Assembly (NCBI GenBank): GCA_025774425.1
Contig: JALGWA010000001.1
Span: forward strand, 1 to 17,272
DNA: 17,272 nucleotides
Reading direction: 5' to 3'
DNA from: a bacterium
GTDB taxonomy: Bacteria > Arandabacterota > Arandabacteria > Arandabacterales > JALGWA01
Below the pieces are notes generated by a model. That model made no database searches. It was not told the DNA's origin and was given only the letters and a program-made list of their open reading frames with translations. Position 1 is the first letter of the stretch, and each line of letters starts with the position of its first letter. Both the position numbers and the translations under genes were made by a program. Positions 9,268 through 16,560 of this stretch are shown here, in pieces.

Positions 9268-10463
9268 CCGGGTCGGATGAGCCCAAGCTCCTTATAGGCG
9301 AGGCCCAGACCAAGGAGTACAGGCTCGCCAATGAACTAGTCGGCAGGCTGAATGTGCTCCTGCGCAACGTAAGGACGCATGACAGGAACAACCGCGCCGT
9401 CGCCGGAAACGCCGAGACGGCCCTGTCCAAGATAAACGGCCTTCTCGACACGAGCGGGAAGGTGACATTCGACATAGTGGGCAAGTCGCTTTTCCTCAAC
9501 GGCATAAGACTCACCCCGGACTTCGCCAATTTCCAGGCCTTCAAAGGCGTCGTGAGCCACGTCAAGGACCGCTCCATAAGGTCGTTCAGCTTCGATGACT
9601 CCGTCGACGAGGACGACCTCATCGCCTTCGCCTCGATTCTCGCCTCGGTCGACCCGGACGAGGACGACCCGTACGCCGAGGTCGTCGAGCGCATGGAGGC
9701 CGAGGGCGTCGCCGGCATCGAGATAAGCCGTGTCGAGGCGGAAGCCTCCCTCCCCTCGAGGCGCAGGAGCGATGCAACGGGCGGCGCGGCCGCGGCGGCG
9801 TATGCAGCGGCATCCGCTCTCTATTTCATCGGAAGGGTGTTCGAGAAGGGTATCGCGGACGCGGGGGTGACGCCGCGCAAGATGAAGCGCGTCGTGCAGC
9901 TCGTCGTCGACGCCGTTCTGGCCGACGGAGAGGACATGCTGTCATTGACGCCCGTGAAAGCGCCCGGGGCCCGCCTCGAACGCCACTCGCTCAATGTGTG
10001 CATATACTCCCTCATACTCGCCCACCGCCTCGGACTGCCCAAGCACCTCCTCAGGGAGGTCGGCGTCGCAGCTCTCTTCCACGACTGTGGCAGGACGGAT
10101 GCGCCGGCGGGCGCCGAGGGCGGGGCCGCGCATGACCACACGTGGAGAGGCGTCAAGGAGCTGACCCACTTCAAGGAGGCCGACAGAACCATACTACGGG
10201 CGATGCTGGTCGCCTATCTCCATCACGTGAACATCGACGCCTCGGGTTATCCACGTAGCGGCAGGAGGATCGAGCCGGACGCGGTGAGCCGGATAGTGAG
10301 GATCGCCGACGTCTACGACACGCTGACCTCCCCCCCGTCGCCGGATCTTCCGCCCTCGACCAGTCGAGACGCGCTGGCGACCATATTGTCGAATGCGGGC
10401 GAGCGGCTCGACCCCGCGGCCGCCGGAACGTTCGCGCACGCGGTCGCCCGACCCTCCGCATAG
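9252..10463 (+). CDS. HD-GYP-like phosphohydrolase with degenerate GYP motif
   Basis: 403 residues, start ATG 9252 with GGAGG 6 nt upstream (inside the previous gene). Residues 30-162 are the domain shared with the upstream HEAT protein, with LNVLLRNVRTHDRNNRAV matching LVALLKTAATHDAGNEAF. An alanine-rich segment (177-189) leads into an HD domain: His245 (RHSLNV), His277-Asp278 (LFHDCGR), His296, His324-His325 and Asp353 (RIADVYDTLTS). HD-GYP enzymes hydrolyse cyclic di-GMP using such metal ligands. The signature here is HHVNIDASGYP instead of the usual HHExxDGxGYP: the double His, the Asp and GYP are kept, but the Glu is Val and the Gly after Asp is Ala. Activity on cyclic di-GMP is therefore plausible but unproven. 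The C-terminus is short and ends soon after the domain. Two-gene unit with the HEAT protein. Confidence 0.88.
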   Translation: MSQRVTGSDEPKLLIGEAQTKEYRLANELVGRLNVLLRNVRTHDRNNRAVAGNAETALSKINGLLDTSGKVTFDIVGKSLFLNGIRLTPDFANFQAFKGVVSHVKDRSIRSFSFDDSVDEDDLIAFASILASVDPDEDDPYAEVVERMEAEGVAGIEISRVEAEASLPSRRRSDATGGAAAAAYAAASALYFIGRVFEKGIADAGVTPRKMKRVVQLVVDAVLADGEDMLSLTPVKAPGARLERHSLNVCIYSLILAHRLGLPKHLLREVGVAALFHDCGRTDAPAGAEGGAAHDHTWRGVKELTHFKEADRTILRAMLVAYLHHVNIDASGYPRSGRRIEPDAVSRIVRIADVYDTLTSPPSPDLPPSTSRDALATILSNAGERLDPAAAGTFAHAVARPSA

Positions 10464-10475
10464 CCCGCTTTCGCC

Positions 10476-10504
10476 TTGACCGTCCCGCGGGCCGGTGCTA
10501 GTAT
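10476..10504 (+). promoter_or_regulatory. Sigma70-type promoter for the acyl-CoA dehydrogenase gene
   Basis: TTGACC (10476-10481), a 17-nt spacer ending in TGC, then TAGTAT (10499-10504), forming an extended -10. It begins 12 nt after the HD-GYP-like gene stop. Transcription would start near 10511, about 80 nt before the ATG at 10589. Confidence 0.65.
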
Positions 10505-10588
10505 GGGGCGGTAATTCTCCGGTTGATCTCGACCTTACGAACTCTCGGACCCTTGGCGGCGGAGAGATGCCCTGAAGGGAGGAACGCG

Positions 10589-11731
10589 ATGCACTTCGAC
10601 CTCAACGAAGACCAGCGCATGATACGGGAAGCGGCGCGCGAGTTCGCAGAGAAGGAAATCAAACCCGTAGCAGCCAAACTCGACGAAGAGGCGGAGTTCC
10701 CCGCAGATATAGTAAGGAAACTCGGTGAACTGGGCTTCATGGGGATGACCATACCGGAAGAGTACGGCGGGGCGGGCATGGACTCGGTGAGCTATGCGAT
10801 CGCCGTCGAGGAGATATCGCGTGCGGACGCGAGCACGGGGGTCACCATGTCGGTCAACAACTCCCTGGTGTGCCAGCCGCTGCTCGAGTTCGGCGGCGAG
10901 GCGATAAAGAAGAAGTATCTGACGCGCCTCGCATCGGGTGCTGCCCTCGGGGCTTACTCGCTGACCGAGCCCGAGGCCGGATCGGACGCCGGCAACGTCC
11001 AGGCGACGGCCGTGCGCGACGGCGACGACTATGTGGTCAACGGCACCAAGATATTCGTCACCAACGGAGGCGCAGCCGACATCGTGCTGCTGTTCGTCTC
11101 GACCGACAGGGAGGCGGGTTCGAGAGGCATGTCCGCCCTCATCGTCGAGAAGGGCTACCCCGGGTTCTCGGTCGGAAAGAAAGAGGACAAGATGGGGATC
11201 CGTGCGTCGGTCACCAACGAGCTCGTTTTCGAGGACTGCAGGGTGCCGGCGGCCAACCTGGTCGGCGAAGAGGGCATGGGATTCAAGATCGCCTTGAGGG
11301 CGCTCGACGGCGGCAGAATCGGAATCGCCGCGCAGGCGGTCGGCATAGCCCAGGCGTGCCTCGACGAGTCCGTGCGCTATTCCAAGGAAAGGAAGCAGTT
11401 CGGCCAGTACATCTCATCTTTCCAGGCCATACAGTGGATGCTCGCCGACATGGCGACGCGGATCGAGGCGGCGAGACTGCTGACCTACCGCGCCGCGTTC
11501 ATCAAGGACAAGGGCGAGCGCTTCAGCATGGCCGCCGCCATGGCCAAGCTCTTCGCATCCGCGACCGCCGTCGACGCCGCCATCGACGCGGTCCAGATCC
11601 ACGGCGGCTACGGCTATATGAAGGAGTACACCGTGGAGCGCCTCTTCCGGGACTCGAAGATCACCGAGATCTACGAAGGCACTTCTGAGATCCAGCGCCT
11701 GGTCATCGCGGCGGGCCTGCTGAGGGGATAG
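10589..11731 (+). CDS. Acyl-CoA dehydrogenase (short-chain/butyryl-type)
   Basis: Flavoenzyme that introduces the alpha-beta double bond into acyl-CoA, passing electrons to electron-transfer flavoprotein. The 380 residues are the usual length for the short-chain group. Family signatures are present: YSLTEPEAGSDAGNVQ near residue 130, KIFVTNGGAADI, RIGIAAQAVGIAQACLD, the QIHGGYGYMKEYTVERLFRD stretch, and the C-terminal ITEIYEGTSEIQRLVIA. Glu363 in YEGTSE is the expected catalytic base, at the same place as Glu367/368 in butyryl-CoA and short-chain dehydrogenases. The start at 10589 has AAGGGAGG 6 nt upstream. It stands alone between its own promoter and a likely terminator. Exact chain length cannot be read from sequence, and a branched-chain (isovaleryl or 2-methylbutyryl) substrate that would feed propionyl-CoA production is possible. 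Confidence 0.94.
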   Translation: MHFDLNEDQRMIREAAREFAEKEIKPVAAKLDEEAEFPADIVRKLGELGFMGMTIPEEYGGAGMDSVSYAIAVEEISRADASTGVTMSVNNSLVCQPLLEFGGEAIKKKYLTRLASGAALGAYSLTEPEAGSDAGNVQATAVRDGDDYVVNGTKIFVTNGGAADIVLLFVSTDREAGSRGMSALIVEKGYPGFSVGKKEDKMGIRASVTNELVFEDCRVPAANLVGEEGMGFKIALRALDGGRIGIAAQAVGIAQACLDESVRYSKERKQFGQYISSFQAIQWMLADMATRIEAARLLTYRAAFIKDKGERFSMAAAMAKLFASATAVDAAIDAVQIHGGYGYMKEYTVERLFRDSKITEIYEGTSEIQRLVIAAGLLRG

Positions 11732-11846
11732 ACCCGGCTTGAGGCCCGGTTCAGGCGTGGATGCCGGCCTACCCCGGCGCTCTCCCTACACCCGGGCGGG
11801 GTTCCGGCTCCCGGCACGCGGCGCTTGCTGCACAAGGGCGAGAGCG

Positions 11847-11896
11847 GGGCGCCGTCCCACAGTGACAAAGGCCGGCGCCCGGCCGCGGCGTTTTTT
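11847..11896 (+). terminator. Probable rho-independent terminator after the acyl-CoA dehydrogenase gene
   Basis: Two mutually exclusive hairpins precede TTTTTT (11891-11896). One pairs GGGCGCCG (11847-11854) with CGGCGCCC (11873-11880). The other is GGCCGG-CGC-CCGGCC just before GCGGCG and the T-run. The T-tract and strong GC stems support termination, although several bases separate stem and T-run. Confidence 0.5.
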
Positions 11897-11919
11897 CTTG
11901 AGATATTTCTCAACTTTTT

Positions 11920-11948
11920 TTGACAAAACCAATCCGCTCTGCTATACT
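11920..11948 (+). promoter_or_regulatory. Near-consensus sigma70 promoter for the cohesin/dockerin gene
   Basis: TTGACA (11920-11925), exactly 17 nt, then TATACT (11943-11948), with TGC directly upstream of the -10 box. This is the strongest promoter in the window by consensus. Transcription would start near 11955. It suggests strong constitutive expression unless the leader is regulated. Confidence 0.8.
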
Positions 11949-11954
11949 TGGCCC

Positions 11955-12121
11955 GACAGTCGCGGGACAGGGGCGGCGCGAGCCGCACCGGCCCTGCCTG
12001 CGGCGTGTTTGATGTATCTTCTCAAATTGCGTGGGGCAAGGAAAGGAGGCGAGTTACTCATCTGTTTTCCCCTGGGGAGTACACACCGTCACGAAGTACC
12101 TAGAGACAGGAGGCTTAGGAC
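11955..12121 (+). other. Long 5' leader of the cohesin/dockerin gene
   Basis: About 167 nt between the predicted transcription start and the ATG. It contains AAAGGAGG (12042-12049) with no usable start codon within range, a TCCCC-T-GGGGA inverted repeat (12068-12078), AGTAC at both 12077-12081 and 12095-12099, and the true ribosome site AGGAGG (12108-12113), 8 nt before the ATG at 12122. I do not recognise a known riboswitch class. Start and end are inferred from the promoter and gene start. Confidence 0.4.
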
Positions 12122-13873
12122 ATGAAATGGAGATCGATTCTTCTGGCTGCCGCCGCGGTTCTCATGCTCGGTGCTGCGGCATTCGCCGCAGAGGGCGGCG
12201 GGCAGCTCGATGACTGCTTGCACATGAGGATCGGTGACGTCACGGCGAACCCGGGCGAGGACATCATGGTCCCCGTCTACCTCTCCGACGTCACCGGCTG
12301 GGGCGTGATGGCGTTCGAGATCGAGATCTGCTGGTGCGACATACCGGCGGGCCTCATCCAGTACATGACGTGCAAACCCGGCACGCTGCTCGCGAACGCC
12401 AATGGCTGGAGCCCGCTCACGTGCGGCTCCTGCGGCCCCAATTGCATCAGCGTGGCCGCGGCGGGCGTTAATCCGCTCGAAGGCAGCGGGGTGCTCTTCT
12501 ATCTCCAGTTCCACGTGAGCGCCAACGCCAAGCCGTGCATGTGCTGCGATGTCTGGTTCACGAGCATCGCGCTCTACGACCCCGAGAAGCCGCTCAACGT
12601 ATGCAGCGACGACGGAAAGGTCTGCATAGAGCACTGCGATATCTACGGCAGGGTGACCGCGTGGTTCTGTGACTACGACTGCGATGAGATGTACTTCTTT
12701 TTCCCGCTTCAGGGCGCCAGGGTCCACCTGAGCAAGTGCGGGGATCCCGTCGCGACGACCTACACCGACCACGACGGCAGGTTCGAGTTCGAGTGCCTGG
12801 AGCCGCATGACGGGCAGGCCCTCGGCGGTGGAGAGTGCGGCTACTGCGTCGACATCGACTACTGCAGGATGCCTGACGGGGCCATCACGGCGTTCGACGC
12901 GGCCCTCATCCTCCAGCACCTGGTCTGCAGGGACGACCTGGACTGCTGCTACTGGTACAACTGCGGTCAGGACATCTACCCGCAGCAGATCGCCGCGGAC
13001 GTCAATTGCACGGGGGTGATCACGGCGTATGACGCTTCGCTGATCCTCCAGTACATCGTCGGACTGCTGCCGGCGTTCCCGTGCCCGGACCCGTGGGTAT
13101 GGATCTACCTGGACTGCAGCTCGTGCACGATGTCGTGCCCGGGCTTCTTCGACATCGTCGGTATCTACAAGGGTGACGTCTCCGGTTTCTGCTACCGCCA
13201 GGACGGCGCCGCGCTGACCGCGGCCTCCCAGATCGAGGTCGGCGTCCCGCAGCACCATAACGGCTATGTCGACATACCGGTGCTCGTCAAGGGCACGGAG
13301 AACATCTCCGCCGTCCAGTTCGACATGAAGTTCAACCACGCCGCCCTCGAGTTCGACTCGGTCAGGCCGGCGGGGCTGACCCAGGGCTTCATGGCGAGCG
13401 GCAATGTCACCGGCGGCGTCTTGAAGGTCGCCATGGCCGGCTCGGAGGCCTTCAGCGGCAACGGCCGCGTCGCCGTGGTCAGGTTCCTCAGGAAGGGCGG
13501 TCCCATACCCGCGACTTCGAGCCGCGTGAGCCTTACCTACGCGCTGCTCAACGAGACCGAGCCCGTGATCTTCGGCCCTTCCCAGGACGGGATCGTGGGA
13601 TTCGCGCTGGGACCGATATCGCCCAACCCGACGAATCAGGGTACGGTGATCAATTTCAGCGCACCGAAGGCCTCGCATGTGTCGCTGGCTATCTACAACG
13701 TCAACGGCCAGCTTGTGCGGACGGTGCATGAGGGCCAGGTGGAGTCAGGCACGCACCAGTTCGCCTGGGACGGAACCGACTCCAACGGCCAGAGAGTTGC
13801 ACGCGGTGTGTACTTCTGTCGCATGAATGCAGATGAGTTCAGCGCCACCGAGAAGGTGGTTCTGCTGCAGTAA
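12122..13873 (+). CDS. Exported cysteine-rich cohesin/dockerin protein with FlgD-like C-terminal domain
   Basis: 583 residues; start fixed by AGGAGG 8 nt upstream and a signal peptide (MKWRSILLAAAAVLMLGAAAFA). Order: a cohesin-like beta-sandwich (about 33-170); a carboxypeptidase-regulatory-like segment (about 172-240, CDIYGRVTA, then TYTDHDGRFEFECLEP); a dockerin-like pair of calcium-binding repeats (PDGAITAFDAALILQHLV 251-268, and DVNCTGVITAYDASLILQYI 293-312); a second cohesin-like domain (about 368-475, YVDIPVLVKGTENISAVQFDM); and a C-terminal FlgD-like/sorting-type domain (about 497-583, ISPNPTNQGTVINF, WDGTDSNGQRVARGVYF). Cysteines are extreme: 30 between residues 32 and 357 and only one (566) after that. 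Likely an extracellular or surface structural protein stabilised by disulfides or binding metal. No catalytic domain was seen. Domain calls rest on pattern and layout. Confidence 0.9.
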   Translation: MKWRSILLAAAAVLMLGAAAFAAEGGGQLDDCLHMRIGDVTANPGEDIMVPVYLSDVTGWGVMAFEIEICWCDIPAGLIQYMTCKPGTLLANANGWSPLTCGSCGPNCISVAAAGVNPLEGSGVLFYLQFHVSANAKPCMCCDVWFTSIALYDPEKPLNVCSDDGKVCIEHCDIYGRVTAWFCDYDCDEMYFFFPLQGARVHLSKCGDPVATTYTDHDGRFEFECLEPHDGQALGGGECGYCVDIDYCRMPDGAITAFDAALILQHLVCRDDLDCCYWYNCGQDIYPQQIAADVNCTGVITAYDASLILQYIVGLLPAFPCPDPWVWIYLDCSSCTMSCPGFFDIVGIYKGDVSGFCYRQDGAALTAASQIEVGVPQHHNGYVDIPVLVKGTENISAVQFDMKFNHAALEFDSVRPAGLTQGFMASGNVTGGVLKVAMAGSEAFSGNGRVAVVRFLRKGGPIPATSSRVSLTYALLNETEPVIFGPSQDGIVGFALGPISPNPTNQGTVINFSAPKASHVSLAIYNVNGQLVRTVHEGQVESGTHQFAWDGTDSNGQRVARGVYFCRMNADEFSATEKVVLLQ

Positions 13874-14085
13874 GGCGTAAGCACGAGACGGACGCTTACG
13901 TCCGCGCTTTACCGGGGGCATGTTCCCAGGGGCATGCCCCCACTCGTATATCCGGGTTCGGCGGGCCCCGGGCGCCGGACCGGGATTATCCCGACAAAGG
14001 GCTGTGCAGACCGCACGGGCGATGGTAGCATGTGTCGGGATCGGAACCCGGCCCTATGCGCAGTATCACCCGAGGAGGGACGATC
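13874..14085. repeat. Intergenic region with several perfect inverted repeats
   Basis: 212 nt between the cohesin/dockerin gene and the mu-crystallin-family gene. Pairs seen: CGTAAGC with GCTTACG just after the stop; GGGGGCATG (13914-13922) with CATGCCCCC (13933-13941); the palindrome CGGGAT-t-ATCCCG (13981-13993); and ATCCCGACA (13988-13996) with TGTCGGGAT (14033-14041). None is followed by a T-run. The first two could be terminators without a U-tract. The last two lie where an operator for the next gene could be. Confidence 0.5.
14003..14031 (+). promoter_or_regulatory. Weak candidate promoter for the mu-crystallin-family gene
   Basis: TGTGCA (14003-14008), 17 nt, then TAGCAT (14026-14031) with TGG before it, an extended -10 shape. 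The -35 match is poor (3 of 6). It lies between the two arms of the ATCCCGACA/TGTCGGGAT inverted repeat, which is the main reason to keep it. Confidence 0.3.
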
Positions 14086-15063
14086 ATGCCGATGCTGCTC
14101 ACACGTGAAGAAGTGATGTCGCTTCTGGACATGGCGACCTGCATAGACGTCGTTGAGAAGGCTTTCGCCGAACTCGCAGACGGCACGGCCGTATTGCCCT
14201 TGAGGATCGCCATCAGGCCCCCCGACGGACTCGCTCTCTACATGCCGGCCTACCTGGAAGGACTGGGGGCGCTCGCCTGCAAGGTGGTGACCGTGTACAA
14301 GAAGAATCCTGCGAGGTTCGGCCTGCCGACGACCATAGGCAAGGTGCTTCTCCAGAACCCCGAGACGGGGGAGGTCACCTGCATCATGGACGGCGGATAC
14401 CTCACCGCCGTACGCACGGGCGCCGCCTCGGGCGTGGCGACGCGGCACCTCGCGAGGAAGCAGGAGGGCCAAGTCGCCGGCGTTTTCGGCGCGGGCGTCC
14501 AGGCGAGGATGCAGCTCTGGGCGATGGCCGAAGCCAGACGGCTCTCGAGCGCGATCGTGTACGACGTTTCCGGGGAAGCCGCCGACGCCTTCATCGCCGA
14601 GATGAGCCCCAAGCTCGACCTCGAGATCAGGAAGGCGGCCTCGCCCGACGAGGTGCTCGAAGCGGACATAGTGTGTACGGCCACCTCATCGCCGACGCCC
14701 GTCTTCGACGGGAGCAGGCTCCGGCCGGGAACGCACATAAACGGCATAGGAAGCCACACGCCGGACGCCAGGGAGCTCGACACCGAGGCCGCGAAGAGGT
14801 CCAGGCTCGTGGGTGACTCCAGGGAGGCCTGCCTGGGCGAGGCGGGCGACATCATCATACCGATTGAGGAGGGCGCCTTCGGCGAGAGCCACCTGTACGC
14901 CGAGCTCGGAGAGATCATAACGGGCAGGAAGCCCGGCCGGACCGGCGAGGAGGAGATCACGCTCTTCAAGTCCAACGGCCTGGCCATACAGGACGCGGCC
15001 GCCGCGAAGGTCGTCTATGACAAGGCGCTCGAGGCCGGGGTCGGCACGGAAGTGACCCTGTGA
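14086..15063 (+). CDS. Ornithine cyclodeaminase/mu-crystallin family NAD(P)-dependent enzyme
   Basis: 325 residues from ATG 14086, chosen over an upstream ATG (14032) because GAGGAGGG sits 7 nt before it and the family normally starts at LTREEV. Known members include ornithine cyclodeaminase, archaeal-type alanine dehydrogenase and ketimine reductases. Visible features: Lys66 in CKVVTVYKKNP, GYLTAVRTGAASGVATRHLA (104-123, Arg110), the NAD(P)-binding loop GVFGAGVQARM (132-142), NGIGSHTPDARELD (219-232), and LFKSNGLAIQDAAAAKVVYD near the C-terminus. The position normally holding the catalytic Asp of ornithine cyclodeaminase (GAD in that loop) is His224 here (GSH), which argues against true cyclodeaminase activity. 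Substrate unknown; an imine reductase or amino-acid dehydrogenase role is possible. Convergent with citrate synthase and not part of an operon. Confidence 0.9.
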   Translation: MPMLLTREEVMSLLDMATCIDVVEKAFAELADGTAVLPLRIAIRPPDGLALYMPAYLEGLGALACKVVTVYKKNPARFGLPTTIGKVLLQNPETGEVTCIMDGGYLTAVRTGAASGVATRHLARKQEGQVAGVFGAGVQARMQLWAMAEARRLSSAIVYDVSGEAADAFIAEMSPKLDLEIRKAASPDEVLEADIVCTATSSPTPVFDGSRLRPGTHINGIGSHTPDARELDTEAAKRSRLVGDSREACLGEAGDIIIPIEEGAFGESHLYAELGEIITGRKPGRTGEEEITLFKSNGLAIQDAAAAKVVYDKALEAGVGTEVTL

Positions 15064-15077
15064 GGCTCAGGCGGGGG

Positions 15078-15107
15078 AAAAAAGGGGGGACGCCCGCGGG
15101 CGTCCCC
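15078..15107 (-). terminator. Rho-independent terminator of citrate synthase
   Basis: A perfect 22-nt palindrome (15086-15107; half-site GGGGACGCCCG) is followed on the minus strand by CC and TTTTTT (15083-15078). It lies 28 nt after the citrate synthase stop, between convergent genes. The same hairpin forms on plus-strand transcripts but lacks a T-run there, so it may also stop, less efficiently, transcription of the mu-crystallin-family gene. Confidence 0.88.
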
Positions 15108-15134
15108 TTCGATGCACTCGGTCGGGCCGGATGA

Positions 15135-16439
15135 CTACTTGATCCCGACCTCCTTCTCGAGCATATCCGTCGTAACCGACTTGGGCCTCTCGATGGGGTA
15201 ACCCAGGGCGCGGTCCCAGACGATGTTGGAGCACACGCCGAGAGAGCGGCCGATGCCGAAAAGAACAGTGTAGAAATCGTATTCCCGCAGGCCGTAATAC
15301 CACTGGATGACCCCAGACTGGGCGTCGACGTTGGGCCACGGGTTCTTGGCCTTGCCCTGCTCCTCGAGTATCGGCGGCACCACCTTGTAGAGCACGTCGA
15401 CGTACTTGAAGATGAGATCGTCGGGAAGGTGCTTGAGACAGAACTCGCGCTGCGCCTGGTAACGCGGGTCGGTCTTCCTCAGCACGGCGTGGCCGAAGCC
15501 CGGGATCACCTGGCCGGAGTTCAGCGTGTCCCACACGAACTTCTTCATCTCTTCTTCCGTCGGCACCTTTCCGCCCATCTGCTCCATCACGCCCTGGATC
15601 CAGCGCAGCACTTCCTGGTTCGCCAGGCCGTGGAGCGGGCCCGCCAGGCCGTCGATCATGGCGGAGATGGCGTAGTATATGTCCGAAAGCGCGCTCGCGA
15701 CGAGATGGCCCGTATGCGCGCTGACGTTCCCGCTCTCGTGGTCGCTGTGGAGGATGAAGTAGAGCCGGGCGACGTCGTCATAAGGCTTCTCGATCCCCAT
15801 CATGTGGGCGAAGTTGCCGCCCATATCGAGATCGGGATCGGGGTCGATGATGTCACCGTCCTTGTACTTCCAGCGGTAGATGAACGCCGCGATCTGGGGG
15901 AGCTTCGCCCAGAGGTTCATAGCGTCTTCCAGGTACGGCTCCCAGTAGTCCATCTTGCTGACGCCTTCATTGTACTTCTTTACGAAGACCGACTCCTTCT
16001 GCATGGCGACTATCGCCGCCGAGAACATCGCCATGGGGTGGGAATCCTTGGGAAGCGCCTTCAGCATGTCGAAGACGTACTGCGGCGTCTTGGAGCGCTT
16101 CTTGAACTCCGCGATCATCTCCTGCGTCTCTTCCTCCGTCGGGACGTCTCCCGTCAGGAGATAGAAGAGGAACCCCTCGACATAGGGCATCTCCGCGCCC
16201 TTGACCTTGGGGAGCACCTCGAGCGTCTCGGGAATGGTCCTCCCGCGGAACCGGATACCCTCGTTGGGATCCAGGTAGGAGATATCGGTGACAAGGCACT
16301 TGACGCCGCGCATGCCGCCGATCGCCTGGGCGACGGTCACGTCCGAGATCTTGTGATCACCATGCTCCTTGACGAGCCTGGTCGTCCTCGGACGGTGGGC
16401 GTCGATCTTCTCCTTCAACTTCGCTCGTAGCTTCTCCAT
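15135..16439 (-). CDS. gltA: Citrate synthase, eukaryote-like type
   Basis: Condenses acetyl-CoA and oxaloacetate to citrate, the entry to the TCA cycle. 434 residues, start ATG at 16439-16437 with GAGGAGG just upstream on the minus strand (a longer frame reaches 16520 but adds no family sequence). Catalytic residues His270 (GPLHGLANQE), His317 (PGFGHAVLRKTDPRY) and Asp372 (NPWPNVDAQSG) correspond to pig heart His274, His320 and Asp375. Long stretches match the mitochondrial enzyme rather than E. coli-type GltA: HSDHESGNVSAHTGHLV, NSGQVIPGFGHAVLRKTDP and EQGKAKNPWPNVDA. Such eukaryote-like synthases are known from Geobacteraceae. In the third motif the usual DAHSG is DAQSG. Single gene with its own terminator. 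Confidence 0.96.
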   Translation of the reverse strand: MEKLRAKLKEKIDAHRPRTTRLVKEHGDHKISDVTVAQAIGGMRGVKCLVTDISYLDPNEGIRFRGRTIPETLEVLPKVKGAEMPYVEGFLFYLLTGDVPTEEETQEMIAEFKKRSKTPQYVFDMLKALPKDSHPMAMFSAAIVAMQKESVFVKKYNEGVSKMDYWEPYLEDAMNLWAKLPQIAAFIYRWKYKDGDIIDPDPDLDMGGNFAHMMGIEKPYDDVARLYFILHSDHESGNVSAHTGHLVASALSDIYYAISAMIDGLAGPLHGLANQEVLRWIQGVMEQMGGKVPTEEEMKKFVWDTLNSGQVIPGFGHAVLRKTDPRYQAQREFCLKHLPDDLIFKYVDVLYKVVPPILEEQGKAKNPWPNVDAQSGVIQWYYGLREYDFYTVLFGIGRSLGVCSNIVWDRALGYPIERPKSVTTDMLEKEVGIK

Positions 16440-16560
16440 GACACCTCCTCGGATCTTGAAGCCGGCGCACCAACGCCGGAATTCGTTACACCCGCGGCCG
16501 CACGTCGAGGCCGGCCGCATTCGGAACGGGAATACCTGCGCAACCGCCTTCGGCCTACTC

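Noticed and set aside
12069..12092. Resemblance of the leader to 16S rRNA segments (CCTGGGGAGTAC and GTACACACCG)
   Set aside because: Each match is only 10-12 nt and they come from distant parts of 16S rRNA, with no flanking similarity. Taken as coincidence, not an rRNA fragment.
12011..12125. A 37-codon leader peptide frame ending in an ATGA overlap with the cohesin/dockerin gene
   Set aside because: No ribosome-binding site before its ATG and an unremarkable composition. The main gene has its own well-placed AGGAGG. Mentioned only under the leader finding.
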